A stretch of 64,000 nt of DNA, from contig VCJN01003287.1 of assembly GCA_006384855.1 (NCBI GenBank), forward strand, positions 1-64,000. The letters are read 5' to 3'. Under the pieces are notes generated by a model. That model saw only the letters and a list, made by a program, of their open reading frames with translations. It was not told the origin of the DNA and made no database searches. A program made the position numbers and the translations under genes. Source of the stretch: Tetraselmis striata (lineage: Eukaryota > Chlorophyta > Chlorodendrophyceae > Chlorodendrales > Chlorodendraceae). Within the stretch, counting starts at the first letter, position 1; each line of letters begins with the position of its first letter. Shown piece after piece: positions 51,753 through 63,615 of the stretch.

Positions 51753-52719
51753 GCGGTGCGGTTCCTGACGCGACAGCTCCGTCGCACCAGTACCGGCGCC
51801 GGCACCCCACGCCTGCTGGGCTTACCACCAACCGGCATGTTTCCTTTGGGAGGCGGTTCATCCGCGTCGGAGGTGAGCGGCGGTGCCAGTGTGGGTGTCG
51901 ATACTGCCCGGCCATTAGGGCTCCCGCCGCATGCCGCTCCGCCGACCCACGCCGCGGCGTGTGCTGCGCCCCGCATAGTCGCCTCGAATATATTATACAT
52001 GACGCGGGGACGGGGGGGGGGGGATTCGTGCGTTTCGTATGTCGGCGGAACGGCGTGCGAAGCTGCGGCTGGCGAAGGTGGTGGAAGTAAGCGTGGCGGC
52101 GTCGGCGGCGTATTACCGTGCGTGCATGCGTGCGCAACCCCGCGGCAGCAAGCCCCGGACTCGGCGTGTGCCGGCGGCAGAGCTGCGAAGCCATGGACAC
52201 GGTACGGGATGCCAAGTCTGGCTAAGCAACTGCCGAGGCTGGCGGCTTAACCCCCATGTCCGGCGGTTGAGGGACGGAAAGTGCGTAGAAGTTGATCGGC
52301 AAAGCGGGCATATAAGCCTGGCTGTGCTAGGTTCCTATTAAGTAATGGCGGTTTGTGCTAAGTAATTCGTAGGGGTGGACCATGCAGCGCAGGTAGGGGG
52401 CGGTATAAATGAGGCCGGGCACATATACTGCTCCACGAAACGACACTGTGGCACGTGTAGTTGAATAGACCCCCCCCCCCCCCCCCCCACCCCCCGCCTG
52501 GTCGGCCCGCCGGGTCGGCCCGCCGACCCGCCACGGCATGTAATATCTGTCATGCATCGCCGGGGTATGTGTGAGTGGATGCCCCGCCGCCACATCCCCC
52601 CCCCCCCCCACCCCCCCATTTACACTTGTGCACTCATTAAGTTTGGGCTGGTTTCGGAGCAGTACATGTACGTATGTATATACATACAATGGAACGTAGG
52701 ACCTGCGCGGAAAGAGGCG

Positions 52720-53880
52720 GGGGCTGGCGGAGTGCGTTGGGGGTGCGTAGAGTAGCGTGTTGGTGAGATTCGGGGTGCATCGGACGCCGGATGCCCATCC
52801 ACCCAGCGTAAAAGGCGCGTACGTAATATTCACACTATATTAACACACAAATGTGTGAAAACCGGACATTCCGTGCCGGATGGGTGGGAATACGGCGTCC
52901 GATGCAGCCAAAACCCCAGCAACACGCTAATCTATGCACCGCCAATGCACTCCGCCAGCACCGCCTCATTCTCTGTCGATTTCGAAAACGCCTTCACATT
53001 ATCCACCGCTAATAATTGCAATTGCCACCGTGTAATGTTGTCACGATGTGCGCACACAACAACACTTACTACCGGTTCCGACGCGGATGGAGGCGGGGCT
53101 TGCGGAGTGCGTTGGCGGTGCACAGACTAGCGTGCTGCAAATAATTGGGGTGCATCGGACGCCGGATGCCCATCCACCCGGCGTAAAAGACGCGTAATAT
53201 TCACACTATATTAACACGCAAATGTGTGAAAACCGGACATTCCGTACCGGATGGGTGGGAATACGGCGTCCGATGCAGCCAAAACCCCAGCAACACGCTA
53301 TTCTATGCACCGCCAATGCACTCCGCCAGCACCGCCTCATTCTCCGTCGATTTCGAAAACGCCTTCACATTATCCACCGCTAATAATTGCAATTGCCACC
53401 GTGTAATGTTGTCACGATGTGCGCACCCAACAACACTTACTACCGGTTCCGACGCGGATGGAGGCGAGGCTTGCGGAGTGCGTTGGGGGTGCGTAGAGTA
53501 GCGTGCTGCAAATAATTGGGGTGCATCGGACGCCGGATGCCCATCCACCCGGCGTAAAAGACGCGTAATATTCACACTATATTAACACACAAATGTGTGA
53601 AAACCGGACATTCCGTGCCGGATGGGTGGGAATACGGCGTCCGATGCAGCCAAAACCCCAGCAACACGCTATTCTATGCACCGCCAATGCACTCCGCCAG
53701 CACCGCCTCATTCTCTGTCGATTTCGAAAACGCCTTCACATTATCCACCGCTAATAATTGCAATTGCCACCGTGTAATGTTGTCACGATGTGCGCACACA
53801 ACAACACTTACTACCGGTTCCGACGCGGATGGAGGCGAGGCTTGCGGAGTGCACTGGCGGTGCACAGACTAGCGGGAGAC
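52720..53880 (-). repeat. Satellite array in copy 3 (about 3 monomers, 371 bp)
   Basis: Equivalent points at about 53099, 53470 and 53841 are 371 bp apart. Monomers carry the ATT insertion (CAATTATTAGCGG type) also present in copy 4, so copies 3 and 4 share an array subtype distinct from the 368-bp type of copy 2. Confidence 0.9.
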
Positions 53881-54303
53881 TAGATCCATTGTCGCTTATT
53901 TACAAGCACGGGCGGTGCTGCCAGACCTGATCGTCTACGGCCGATATAATATTCACACTATATTAACATCGGCGCACACCGCCGCACACCGCCGCACACC
54001 GCCGCACAACGCTGCGCGCGCACATTCGTCGCGCACATATACGCACGCCCTACCGCACACATTATCCCGGATTCACTCGCCGTATCCATTACGCCGTGCT
54101 ACTTCAACAATAAACATTGCGAAATTACACCGACACAATGCCGCACCGACTAGCTCTTGACAATACGTGCATATAAATAGTAGTAGCGCGCTGCTCCTCG
54201 CCTCCGATGTGTCGTTGACTGCTGCGGAAGGCGGTCGTCGACTGGGTGTTAGTTTCTCCAACTCGGCCGCCCCCCCCCCCCCCCCCTTCACCGCTCACAG
54301 CGC

Positions 54304-54876
54304 CATGGCCGACCTCGCCCCCCCGGGCAAAAGTGGGCGGCGAGCCTTGTTGTCTCGCGTGTCCGCGCCGCCGGCATCGAGGAGGACGAGAAAGACATGA
54401 GGAAACGCGTGACAAGGTGGGCGCGCAACAAAACACTCCATCCTCCACATTAGCACGCACCCACTCGTGGCTAACTTGTGCCGCGCGCAGGTTCGTCCGG
54501 GAGCGCCGTAAGGCCCACCTCAACGCCAAGGCTTCCACAGTGCCAGCGGCGCAACTCGTGGTGGCCGAGGAGGCCGCATCCTCAGCCGCTTAAAGGCGAA
54601 ACGATTGTGGCTTGTTGTTGGTGTCTGGGCACAAGGGGGCGTCCCGACGCGAAGGTAAGGAAGCTCATGGCGGCGTCGTCGACGGCACAGCCTCCCGGGG
54701 TGGTGAAGACACTGACGGATGACAAGAAGCGGAAGAGGCCAGTAAAGAAACGCCGAGGTAAGAAACTGGCGGTCGCGGAGTCGGAGGCGGAGTCGGAGGC
54801 GGAGGCGGAGGCGGAGGCAGCGAGATCGTCGAAGCGGAGGGTCCCCCGGGCACGCAAGAACAAGAACAAGCAGTAG
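54304..54876 (+). pseudogene. Lys/Arg/Glu-rich transposon protein, copy 3 (internally deleted)
   Basis: ATG at 54304 (MADLAPPGKSGRR). The same two internal losses as in copies 1 and 2 put the conserved frame out of phase. The branch-like CTAAC and CGCGCAG acceptor precede FVRERRKAHLN. The basic/acidic end (54478-54876) reads KKRGKKLAVAESEAESEAE and ends KNKNKQ at 54876. Confidence 0.5.
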
Positions 54877-55130
54877 CCCCCGCCCCCTTACCCCCCTCCC
54901 CTCACTCCCCCGGCGGGAGCGGCGGGGGGGGGGGGGGGGGGGCGGCGGGGGGACCACGCCCGCCCGCCCCGCCCCCCCCCCCCCCCCCCCCCCGGGCCAC
55001 ATTCCCCGATGGCAGCTGTCGCGAATATTGTAATTCAATCATTCTTCGGCAAACCGCTGCCTGCCCCCGCCCTACCCCTCGCGAATATTTATGTAACGTG
55101 AGCACTCTTTGGCAAAACATGGCAGCCAAA

Positions 55131-55725
55131 CCGCCCATCTGATGACCTTTGATCGGACGGCTGGCAGGCCCGTTAAGCAGTACTAGCTATAATGTACACA
55201 AAATTCCCCAGTGTTACCAAATACGTACGGCTGCGATTTGCGCTCCCATGTACTAATAGTCGTAGTTATCCACAGGACCACTCGTCATCGTGCCCGGGTA
55301 CCGGGTACCGGGTACTAGATACCCGGTACCGGCTCAATAAATATATCGCGTACTACCCGGTACTACACGGACAACCTTGTACCTTATACGTCAGTGCCAT
55401 ATAACAATTTGCCGGGCTAGTACGACTAGTAACCGCCCATCTGATGACCTTTGATCGGACGGCTGGCAGGCCCGTTAAGCAGTACTAGCTATAATGTACA
55501 CAAAACTCCCCAGTGTTACCAAATACGTACGGCTGCGATTTGCGCTCCCATGTACTAATAGTCGTAGTTATCCACAGGACGACTGGTCATCGCGCCCGGG
55601 TTCGTACTAGATACCCGGTACCGGCTTAATAAATATATCGCGTACTACCCGGTACTACACGGACAACCTTGTACCTTATACGTCAGTGCCATGTAACACC
55701 TCACCGCCCTAGTACGACTACCAGA
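55131..55725 (+). repeat. 302-bp tandem duplication in the subterminal region of copy 3
   Basis: The segment starting CCGCCCATCTGATGACC at 55131 is repeated from 55433 (period 302 bp). It carries the repeat words TATAATGTACACAAAA, GTCGTAGTTATCCACAGG and GGTACCGGCT. Copies 1, 2 and 4 have it once. Confidence 0.88.
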
Positions 55726-55885
55726 ATGATGACAAAAAGGATTTATCGCCCGCCGGCAATAACGCCTGATGTACTCGCACGTAACTGGATGGACGTGCCG
55801 CCACCAGCAGCAGCCTTCACGGATAAATAATAGTCGCTAGTAGTAGTGCTTCGTCACCCGTATGTCACATCTGAATCTCACAGTG

Positions 55886-56137
55886 CAGCGCGCCACTACT
55901 ATTTATATGCACGTATTGTGAAGGGCTAGTCGGTGCGGCATTGTGTCGGCGTAATTTCGCAATGTTTATTGTTGAAGTAGCACGGCGTAATGAATACGTG
56001 GTTTCACCGAGTGAATCCGGGATAATATATGCGGTAGGGCGCGCGTATATGTGCGCGACGAATGTGCGCGGATGTGCGCACCGTTGTGCACCGTGGTGCA
56101 GCAGCGTCGTGTGGCGTTGTGCGGCGTTGTGCACGAA
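55886..56137 (+). other. Piece of outer copy 0 between copies 3 and 4
   Basis: 252 bp from CAGCGCGCCACTACT to GTGCACGAA, homologous to 37978-38165 of copy 2, with a longer variant (ACGTGGTTTCACCGAG) shared with copy 4. It ends with degenerate GTGCGGCG repeats just before the GAA duplication of copy 4. Confidence 0.8.
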
Positions 56138-56826
56138 CACTGTGAGAATCAGATGTGACATACGGGCGACGAAGCACTACTACTAGCGACTATCATTTAT
56201 CCGTGAAGGCTGCTGCTGGTGGCGGCACGTCCATCCAGTTACGTGCGAGTACATCCGGCGTTATTGCCGGCGGGCGATAAATCCTTTTTGTAATCATTCT
56301 GGTAGTCGTACTAGGGCGGTGAGGTGTTACATGGCACTGACGTATAAGGTACAAGGTTGTCCGTGTAGTACCGGGTAGTACGCGATATATTTATTAAGCC
56401 GGTACCGGGTATCTAGTACGAACCCGGGCGCGATGACCAGTCGTCCTGTGGATAACTACGACTATTAGTACATGGGAGCGCAAATCGCAGCCGTACGTAT
56501 TTGGTAACACTGGGGAGTTTTGTGTACATTATAGCTAGTACTGCTTAACGGGCCTGCCAGCCGTCCGATCAAAGGTCATTAGATGGGCGGTTTGGCTGCC
56601 ATGTTTTGCCAAAGAGTGCTCACGTTACATAAATATTCGCGAGGGGGAGGGCGGGGGCAGGCAGCGGTTTGCCGAAGAATGTTTGAATTGCAATATTCGC
56701 GACAGCTGCCATCGGGGAATGTGGCCCGGGGGGGGGGGGGGGGGGGGAGAGGCGGGCGGGCGTGGTCCCCCCGCCGCCCGCCGCTCCCGCCGGGGGAGTG
56801 AGGGGAGGGGGGTAAGGGGGCGGGGG

Positions 56827-57232
56827 CTACTGCTTGTTCTTGTTCTTGCGTGCCCGGTGGACCCTCCGCTTCGACGATCTTGCCTTGGCGTCGGGACGCC
56901 CCCTGTGCCCAGACGCCCACAACAAGCCACAATCGTTTCGCCTGTAAGCGGCTGAGGATGCGGCCTCCTCGGCCACCACGAGTTGCGCCGCTGGCACTAT
57001 GGAAGCCTTAGCGTTGAGGTGGGCCTTACGGCGCTCCCGGACGAACCTGTGCGCGGCACAAGTTAGCCACGAGTGGGTGCGTGCTAATGTGGAGGATGGA
57101 GTGTTTTGTTGCGCGCCCACCGTGTCACGCGTTTCCTCATGTCTTTCTCGTCCTCCTCGATGCCGGCGGCGCGGACACGCGAGACAACAAGGCTCGCCGC
57201 CCACTTTTGCCCGGGGGGGCGAGGTCTGCCAT
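56827..57232 (-). pseudogene. Lys/Arg/Glu-rich transposon protein, copy 4 (most deleted)
   Basis: ATG at 57232. In addition to the losses in the other inner copies, the KLMAASS...ESEAEAEA part is gone, so GHRGRPDAKA joins ARSSKRRVHRARKNKNKQ directly. FVRERRKAHLNAKASIVPAA is still readable after the mini-intron. Confidence 0.5.
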
Positions 57233-58039
57233 GGCGCTGTGAGCGGTGAAAGGGGGGGGAGGGGGGGGGGACGGCCGAGGTGGAGAAACTAACACCCAGT
57301 CGACGACCGCCTTCCGCAGCAGTCAATGACACCGCGGAGGCGAGGAGCAGCGCGCCACTACTATTTATATGCACGTATTGTCAAGAGCTAGTCGGTGCGG
57401 CATTGTGTCGGTGTAATTTCGCAATGTTTATTGTTGAAGTAGCACGGCATAATGAATACGCGGTTTCACCGAGTGAATCCGGGATAATATGTGCGGTAGG
57501 GCGCGCGTATATGTGCGCGACGAATGTGCGCGCGCAGCGTTGTGCGGCGGTGTGCGGCGGTGTGCGGCGGTGTGCACCGATGTTAATATAGTGTGAATAT
57601 TATATCGGCCGTAGACGATCGGGTCTGGCAGCACCGCCCGTGCTTGTAAATAAGCGACAATGGATCACGTCATGCTCCGGTTGTACTCCTACACTTCCTC
57701 CACTTTGGCGGGTGGGGGGAGCGGGGGGGGGGGGGGGGTCCTGTCCTTATGACTTGCATCGGTGGACGTGCTGGATATGGAGGTCACCGGGCACATCGCG
57801 TGGTTTCGGAGCAGTTCATTCGCGCCTCCTCGTCTTGTTTGCAATCGTCGCCCTATCTAATCCAATGCAGGGTGAGTAGCGGGACACTGTGCCCCCCCCC
57901 CCCCCCCCGGTTTATGTAAACAAATATCTAGCCGTGCATGCGCCGCAATCGGTACCCAATGAGCGGGGTATGTGACAGTGGTTTCGGAGCAGTGCAAGCA
58001 TTCCGTGCGTGTGCACAAGCACGTACGACAGGGAATGAG

Positions 58040-59410
58040 CCGGGGGTTGCGGATGGAGTGCATTGGCGGTGCATAGAATAGCGTGTTCCTGGGATTTTGG
58101 CTGCATCAGACGCCGTATTCCCATCCATCCGGCACGGAATGTCCGGTTTTCACACATTTGTGTGTTAATATAGTGTGAATATTACGCGTCTTTTACGCCG
58201 GGTGGATGGGCATCCGGCGTCCGATGCACCCCAGTTATTTGCAGCACGCTAGTCTGTGCACCGCCAGTGCACTCCGCAAGCCTCGCCCCCATCCGCGTCG
58301 GAACCGGTAGTAAGTGTTGTTGTGTGCGCACATCGTGACAACATTACACGGTGGCAATTGCAATTATTAGCGGTGGATAATGTGAAGGCGTTTTCGAAAT
58401 CGACAGAGAATGAGGCGGTGCTGGCGGAGTGCATTGGCGGTGCATAGAATAGCGTGTTGCTGGGGTTTTGGCTGCATCGGACGCCGTATTCCCACCCATC
58501 CGGCACGGAATGTCCGGTTTTCACACATTTGTGTGTTAATAAAGCAGTGTGAATATTACGCGTCTTTTACGCTGGGTGGATGGGCATCCGGCGTCCGATG
58601 CACCCCAATTATTTGCAGCACGCTAGTCTGTGCACCGCCAACGCACTCCGCAAGCCCCGCCTCCATCCGCGTCGGAACCGGTAGTAAGTGTTGTTGTGTG
58701 CGCACATCGTGACAACATTACACGGTGGCAATTGCAATTATTAGCGGTGGATAATGTGAAGGCGTTTTCGAAATCGACAGAGAATGAGGCGGTGCTGGCG
58801 GAGTGCATTGGCGGTGCATAGAATAGCGTGTTGCTGGGGTTTTGGCTGCATCGGACGCCGTATTCCCACCCATCCGGCACGGAATGTCCGGTTTTCACAC
58901 ATTTGTGTGTTAATATAGTGTGAATATTACGCGTCTTTTACGCCGGGTGGATGGGCATCCGGCGTCCGATGCACCCCAATTATTTGCAGCACGCTACTCT
59001 ACGCACCCCCGCCTCCATCCGCAAGCCCCGCCTCCATCCGCGTCGGAACCGATAGTAAGTGTTGTTGTGTGCGCACATCGTGACAACATTACACGGTGGC
59101 AATTGCAATTAGCGGTGGATAATGTGAAGGCGTTTTCGAAATCGACAGAGAATGAGGCGGTGCTGGCGGAGTGCATTGGCGGTGCATAGAATAGCGTGTT
59201 GCTGGGGTTTTGGCTGCATCGGACGCCGTATTCCCACCCATCCGGCACGGAATGTCCGGTTTTCACACATTTGCGTGTGAATATATATAGTGTGAATATT
59301 ACGTACGCGTCTTTTACGCTGGGTGGATGGGCATCCGGCGTCCGATGCACCCCGAATCTCACCAACACGCTACTCTACGCACCCCCAACGCACTCCGCCA
59401 GCCCCACCTC
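58040..59410 (+). repeat. Satellite array in copy 4 (about 3.5 monomers, 371-374 bp)
   Basis: Equivalent points at about 58275, 58649 and 59020, preceded by a partial monomer (58050-58260). The first two carry the ATT insertion and the last does not, so both subtypes meet in this array. Confidence 0.9.
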
Positions 59411-60234
59411 TTTCCGCGCAGGTCCTACGTTCCATTGTATGTATATACATACGTACATGTACTGCTCCGAAACCAGCCCAAACTTAATGAGTGCACAAGT
59501 GTAAATGGGGGGGGGGGGGGGGGGGGGGGAGGGGGGATGTGGCGGCGGGGCATCCACTCACACATACCCCGGCGATGCATGACAGATATTACATGCCGTG
59601 GCGGGTCGGCGGGCCGACCCGGCGGGCCGACCCGGCGGGGGGTGGGGGGGGGGGGGGGGGGGGGGGGGGTCTATTCAACTACACGTGCGACAGTGTCGTT
59701 TCGTGGAGCAGTATATGTGCCCGGCCTCATTTATACCGCCCCCTATCTGCGCTGCATGGTCCACCCCTACGAATTACTTAGCACAAACCGCCATTACTTA
59801 ATAGGAACCTAGCACAACCAGGCTTATATGCCCGCTTTGCCAATCAACTTCTACGCACTTCCCGTCCCTCAACCGCCGGACATGGGGGTTAAGCCGCCAG
59901 CCTCGGCAGTTGCTTAGCCAGACTTGGCATCCCGTACCGTGTCCATGGCTTCGCAGCTCTGCCGCCGGCACACGCCGAGTCCGGGGCTTGCTGCCGCGGG
60001 CTTGCGCACGCATGCACGCACGGTAATACGCCGCCGACGCCGCCACGCTCACTTTCAGCACCTTCGCCAGCCGCAGCTTCGCACGCCGTTCCGCCGACAT
60101 ACGAAACGCACGAATCCCCCCCCCCCCCCCCCCCCCCCGTCCCCGCGTCATGTATAATATATTCGAGGCGACTATGCGGGGCGCAGCACACGCCGCGGCG
60201 TGGGTCGGCGGAGCGGCAAGCGGCGGGAGCCGTA

Positions 60235-61041
60235 ATGGCCGGGCAGTATCCACACCCACACATGCACCGCCGCTCACCTCCGACGCGGATGAACCGCCTC
60301 CCAAAGGAAACATGCCGGTTGGTGGTAAGCCCAGCAGGCGTGGGGTGCCGGCGCCGGTACTGGTGCGACGGAGCTGTCGCGTCAGGAACCGCACCGCATG
60401 TGGAGCAACACATGGCGGTGCCGGCCCCACCTATGTCTAGGGCCACCTCCTCACAACACCCCGCCACGACGGCGTCGGCCACCGCCGATGGCGCCGTTGC
60501 GGGGGGGGACGCCCTGCCAGGCGACGATGATGCGCATGGTGCGCCGCGTCAGGAGGCGGAGGAGGCCGTGGTCGAGGCGACTGATCGGGCTGAGGGGGTT
60601 GTCGAGGCGAGCGAGGCTGCGCTCGCGCCACCCGCCCCGCAGCCACCTGCGGGACATGCCGACTTGCTCGTCGCCATGTTGACCGGAGCACTAGGAGCAG
60701 TGGCGGGAGGCGGCCACATGCACTATCATGTGCGTGTCCTGGCCGGACGCCCGTCATGCGTGGACTGCGGCCAACGGACGGACTGGGAGTGTTGCTGCGA
60801 CGGCACCCCGGCTTTGTGCGGCCCCAAGTACCCATGCATGGCGACCCATCAGCGGGCAGTCCCCTGCCCGACCACGGCCACGGTGAGGGCGGAGTTCCGC
60901 CATGTCAGGGACGCGTTCCACGACGCGACTCGCGCCGCCGTGTGTGAGGCTTCCGAGAAGGCACGCGCGGCTGGTAGGGTGCGCAGGGTGAGGCGGCGGA
61001 CGGCCCAGGAGCTGAAGGAGAGCGAGACATGCCGTCAGTGA
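60235..61041 (+). CDS. Zinc-ribbon transposon protein, copy 4 (268 aa)
   Basis: Intact and the same length as in copy 2, starting MAGQYPHPHMHRRSPPTRMN. It carries the ribbon CVDCGQRTDWECCCDG and the end RRTAQELKESETCRQ. That two copies keep 268 open codons while other genes of the element are shifted suggests this frame was under selection until recently. Confidence 0.6.
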   Translation: MAGQYPHPHMHRRSPPTRMNRLPKETCRLVVSPAGVGCRRRYWCDGAVASGTAPHVEQHMAVPAPPMSRATSSQHPATTASATADGAVAGGDALPGDDDAHGAPRQEAEEAVVEATDRAEGVVEASEAALAPPAPQPPAGHADLLVAMLTGALGAVAGGGHMHYHVRVLAGRPSCVDCGQRTDWECCCDGTPALCGPKYPCMATHQRAVPCPTTATVRAEFRHVRDAFHDATRAAVCEASEKARAAGRVRRVRRRTAQELKESETCRQ

Positions 61042-61086
61042 GGTCGGGCGCAATGTCATTGGGTGGGGCACACGGACGTGTAATAC

Positions 61087-61411
61087 TTGCACTTTGCGCG
61101 TACTGCTGGGTTACATCCAAGCGGTGTCACACTATGCAACCGGAAAGGCTGCGTTGCTACTGCAAACGATGCTACGCCTCACTCGGTAGCAACCGCTGCC
61201 CCGCCTATCCCACAGCCGCTGCCCCCCCCCCCCCCCCTCGCGCACCGTCCTGCGACCTCGCGTGGATCCCCGCCACCAGCAGCTTGCACTTGCACTTTGC
61301 GCGTACTGTTGGGTTACATCCAGGCGGCGTCACACCGGAAAGGCTGCGTTGCTACTGCAAACGATGCTACGCCTCACTCGGTAGCAACCGCTGCCCCGCC
61401 CATCCCACTCG
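61087..61411 (+). repeat. Two zinc-ribbon-like modules, copy 4
   Basis: Two modules separated by a short poly-C run (61222-61237). The second lacks the CTATGCAA word before GGAAAGGCTGC, a small deletion also found in the third module of copy 2 (41868). It joins the 30-bp minisatellite at CCCACTCG. Confidence 0.85.
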
Positions 61412-63185
61412 CGTTGGCGCCGCGCTGCCCCGGCCGCCGCGCCTTGGCGCCGCGCTGCCCCGGCCGCCGCGCCTTGGCGCCGCCCTGCCCCGGCCGCTGC
61501 GCCTTGGCGCCGCGCTGCCCCGGCCGCCGCGCCTTGGCGCCGCGCTGGGTATCGAGTCCTCCCCTCCTTAGTGAGCGCGTCCACCTGCGCCTTGCGCTCG
61601 GGGCCGTCCTCCTCCGTCACCACATTCTGCAACCCCCACCGCGTGACGAACCACGCAGCTCCTTGCAGGCGCTTGTACATGTGCCCAAGCACCGCCAGTC
61701 GCGACACCGAACGCACACCGTTGGGGACGCGAGCTCCTTCTCGGGCATGATCGCCTTCACCCGGGCCTCCTCGAGCAGCGGACCGGCGTTAAGAATGGAA
61801 AACGTTTCCATGTGATGCAAGCAGTCCTCCATGACCCAGCCGGACTGCAAAGTCACCTTGCCTGACCCTGCAGTCATGGAGGGGAATGCCGTCACGCCCA
61901 CGCCCACGCCCACGCCCGGGGGGGGGGGGGGGGGGGGGGGTTACCTTTCGACTTCTTGGACACCGCAAACGAAGGGCGCAACCCGCGTCCAAAGTTGCTG
62001 GGTATCGGGACTAAAGCCTGGCGCCGGTCTTCCTGCTTCATAGCTCGGAATCCAATGTGGCCCTGCACGGTGACAAATTTCCTCCAGAAGTCCCTTCCCA
62101 AGCCAAAAAAAAACAGGTGGAACGGCGCGAGGGGGAAGAGGTTGACCATGCTGACATAGCCCAGGACCACATGCACATGGCACACGCCATGGCAGCCAGT
62201 GTTGTGCTTGGCCTCCGCCAGCCGGGTTGTGTTGAACGCACGCCGGGCAAGGTGCGTGATTCACTGGACAAGTCATCGCCTTCATGGACGGTTACCAAGC
62301 GAGCCTCCCCGTCCGCATCCACAGGGGGGTGCTCCTGGGCAGCCGCCATAGCCTCCACAACCTGCCACGCCGACCGGGCGGGTGCGTGTGATTCCATACA
62401 ACCGCAGTTGAGTGGTGCCACCAGCACGCAGGCCGGGCCCACTCACCTCTGAACGCAGAAGGTCCACAATGTCACCGTCCTCGAAAACAGCGCGCCACTG
62501 GGTCGCCCCGCCGTAGTCCTCCAACACCCACTCGGTAACGACGCCGGTTATCACGCCGTAGTGCCATACTCCCCGGAACTTCTTGGCGATGACCTTCATG
62601 TAGAAGTCACCGGGATCGCCTTTCCGTATCACGCCCTCATCGGCAGCTTCCACGTCCGCCGGCGGCCACGCAGGCGCGTCGATATCCATACCGTCTTCGC
62701 CAACGGGGTCCTCCCCCACACCCATCACATCGTCCTCCGCGACCGGCGCCGGCGGGCCGTTTCCGACGGCTGCATCTACTCCTGCTCCCGCCCCTGCCGC
62801 TGCTGCTGCTGCTGCTGCTGCCGCCCTGCTGCTGCTGCTTGTAATAAGGCGGCCTTGCGGTGCAACTTAGCCGCACGCTTCAACGAGTGGCTACAGTTCA
62901 TGTATTTCCGGAAGTGCCGATCTCGCGCCGTCCTTTCACTACTGCCCGTCACGATGCCGTGGCAGTGCTTGCATGTGTACACGCCATCCTTCGACACACT
63001 CGATATCCATCCCTCTCCCGGCATGCCTGCTGCCGCGCGCGCGCGGGGGGGGGGGGGGGGGGGGGGGTTGAGAGTTGGGGTGGATGTAGCCCACCACCGG
63101 CAGGGAGCACAAATGCGAGTGCGCGGCTGTCCGCGCTTGGTTCAGCGGTGAGCGGCGGTGACCGCCAGGCGACCCCGTACTTCAT
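61330..63185 (-). pseudogene. Transposase-like gene, copy 4
   Basis: The BED-like part (62776-63024, KDGVYTCKHCHGIV, RHFRKYMNCSHS) shifts in the Ala/Gln linker as in copy 3. The EDGD exon (62282-62728) is open from GEDGMDIDAPAWPPADVEAA to VFEDGDIVDLLRSE and the GTGAGT donor. The core exon (61892-62185) keeps NLFPLAPFHLFFFGLGRDFW. In the last exon a unique insertion near 61700-61720 (ASPTVCVRCRDWR) separates MPEKEL from the GTCTSACKE region. Confidence 0.6.
61412..61546 (+). repeat. 30-bp minisatellite, copy 4 (about 4.5 units)
   Basis: Shortest of the four arrays; one unit has CGCCCTGCC and CGCTGCGCC variants. Confidence 0.9.
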
Positions 63186-63615
63186 GCGCGTGCTGGGGCG
63201 TTACACAATCATCAGCAGTTAGGGCGGCTGCATTAAAACGCGCACCTACGAACACCACCTACCGCCTACCACCTACCGTACCACCTACATCCGCCCACAC
63301 CTCCGCCCGTCGTGCCGCACATCGCCGCACACCGCGGGGTCAGCGATGTGCAGCGATGTGCAGTGAGTACGTGCAGCCGCCTGTACTTAGCCCGCCGGGT
63401 GCTCCGCGTCGGCGGGCGACACGCGAGCCCGCGTGCGCATATCAATTTGATGAAATTATGGAAACGAGAAATTCATATAGTACTTTACATGTCGCGCGCG
63501 ATAGTCGTCGCTACTCGGTATGAAATCCACGTCCCTCGTCCGTCCCGTATCGTCCCCGTACGTCGTCGTTCGTCACCAGTAGGGCACACTTGCGTCACAT
63601 CTGAATCTCACAGTG

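Larger units (their letters stand above)
46457..55885 (-). mobile_element. CACTA-like DNA transposon, copy 3 (9429 bp, inverted)
   Basis: Inverted relative to copies 1, 2 and 4. Ends at 46457 and 55885, with CAG duplications at 46454-46456 and 55886-55888. The flanks rejoin as GGCGAGGAGCAG/CGCGCCACTACT, exactly the sequence seen uninterrupted in copies 1 and 2. It is the longest copy because it has 11 ribbon modules and a 302-bp subterminal tandem duplication. It lacks the 590-bp block. Poly-C/G runs are at about 47020, 48149, 49205, 52012, 52470, 54273 and 54924, plus one in each module. Confidence 0.92.
56138..63615 (+). mobile_element. CACTA-like DNA transposon, copy 4 (7478 bp)
   Basis: Left end CACTGTGAGAATCAGATG at 56138, right end closing at 63615, GAA duplications at 56135-56137 and 63616-63618. 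The left end has A for T at position 11, like outer copy 0 and unlike copies 1-3. It is inserted beside the decamer region of copy 0. It lacks the 590-bp block and has only 2 ribbon modules and about 4.5 minisatellite units. An extra variant leader (57660-58060) stands before its satellite array, with a poly-G run near 57724 and a poly-C run near 57892. Confidence 0.92.
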
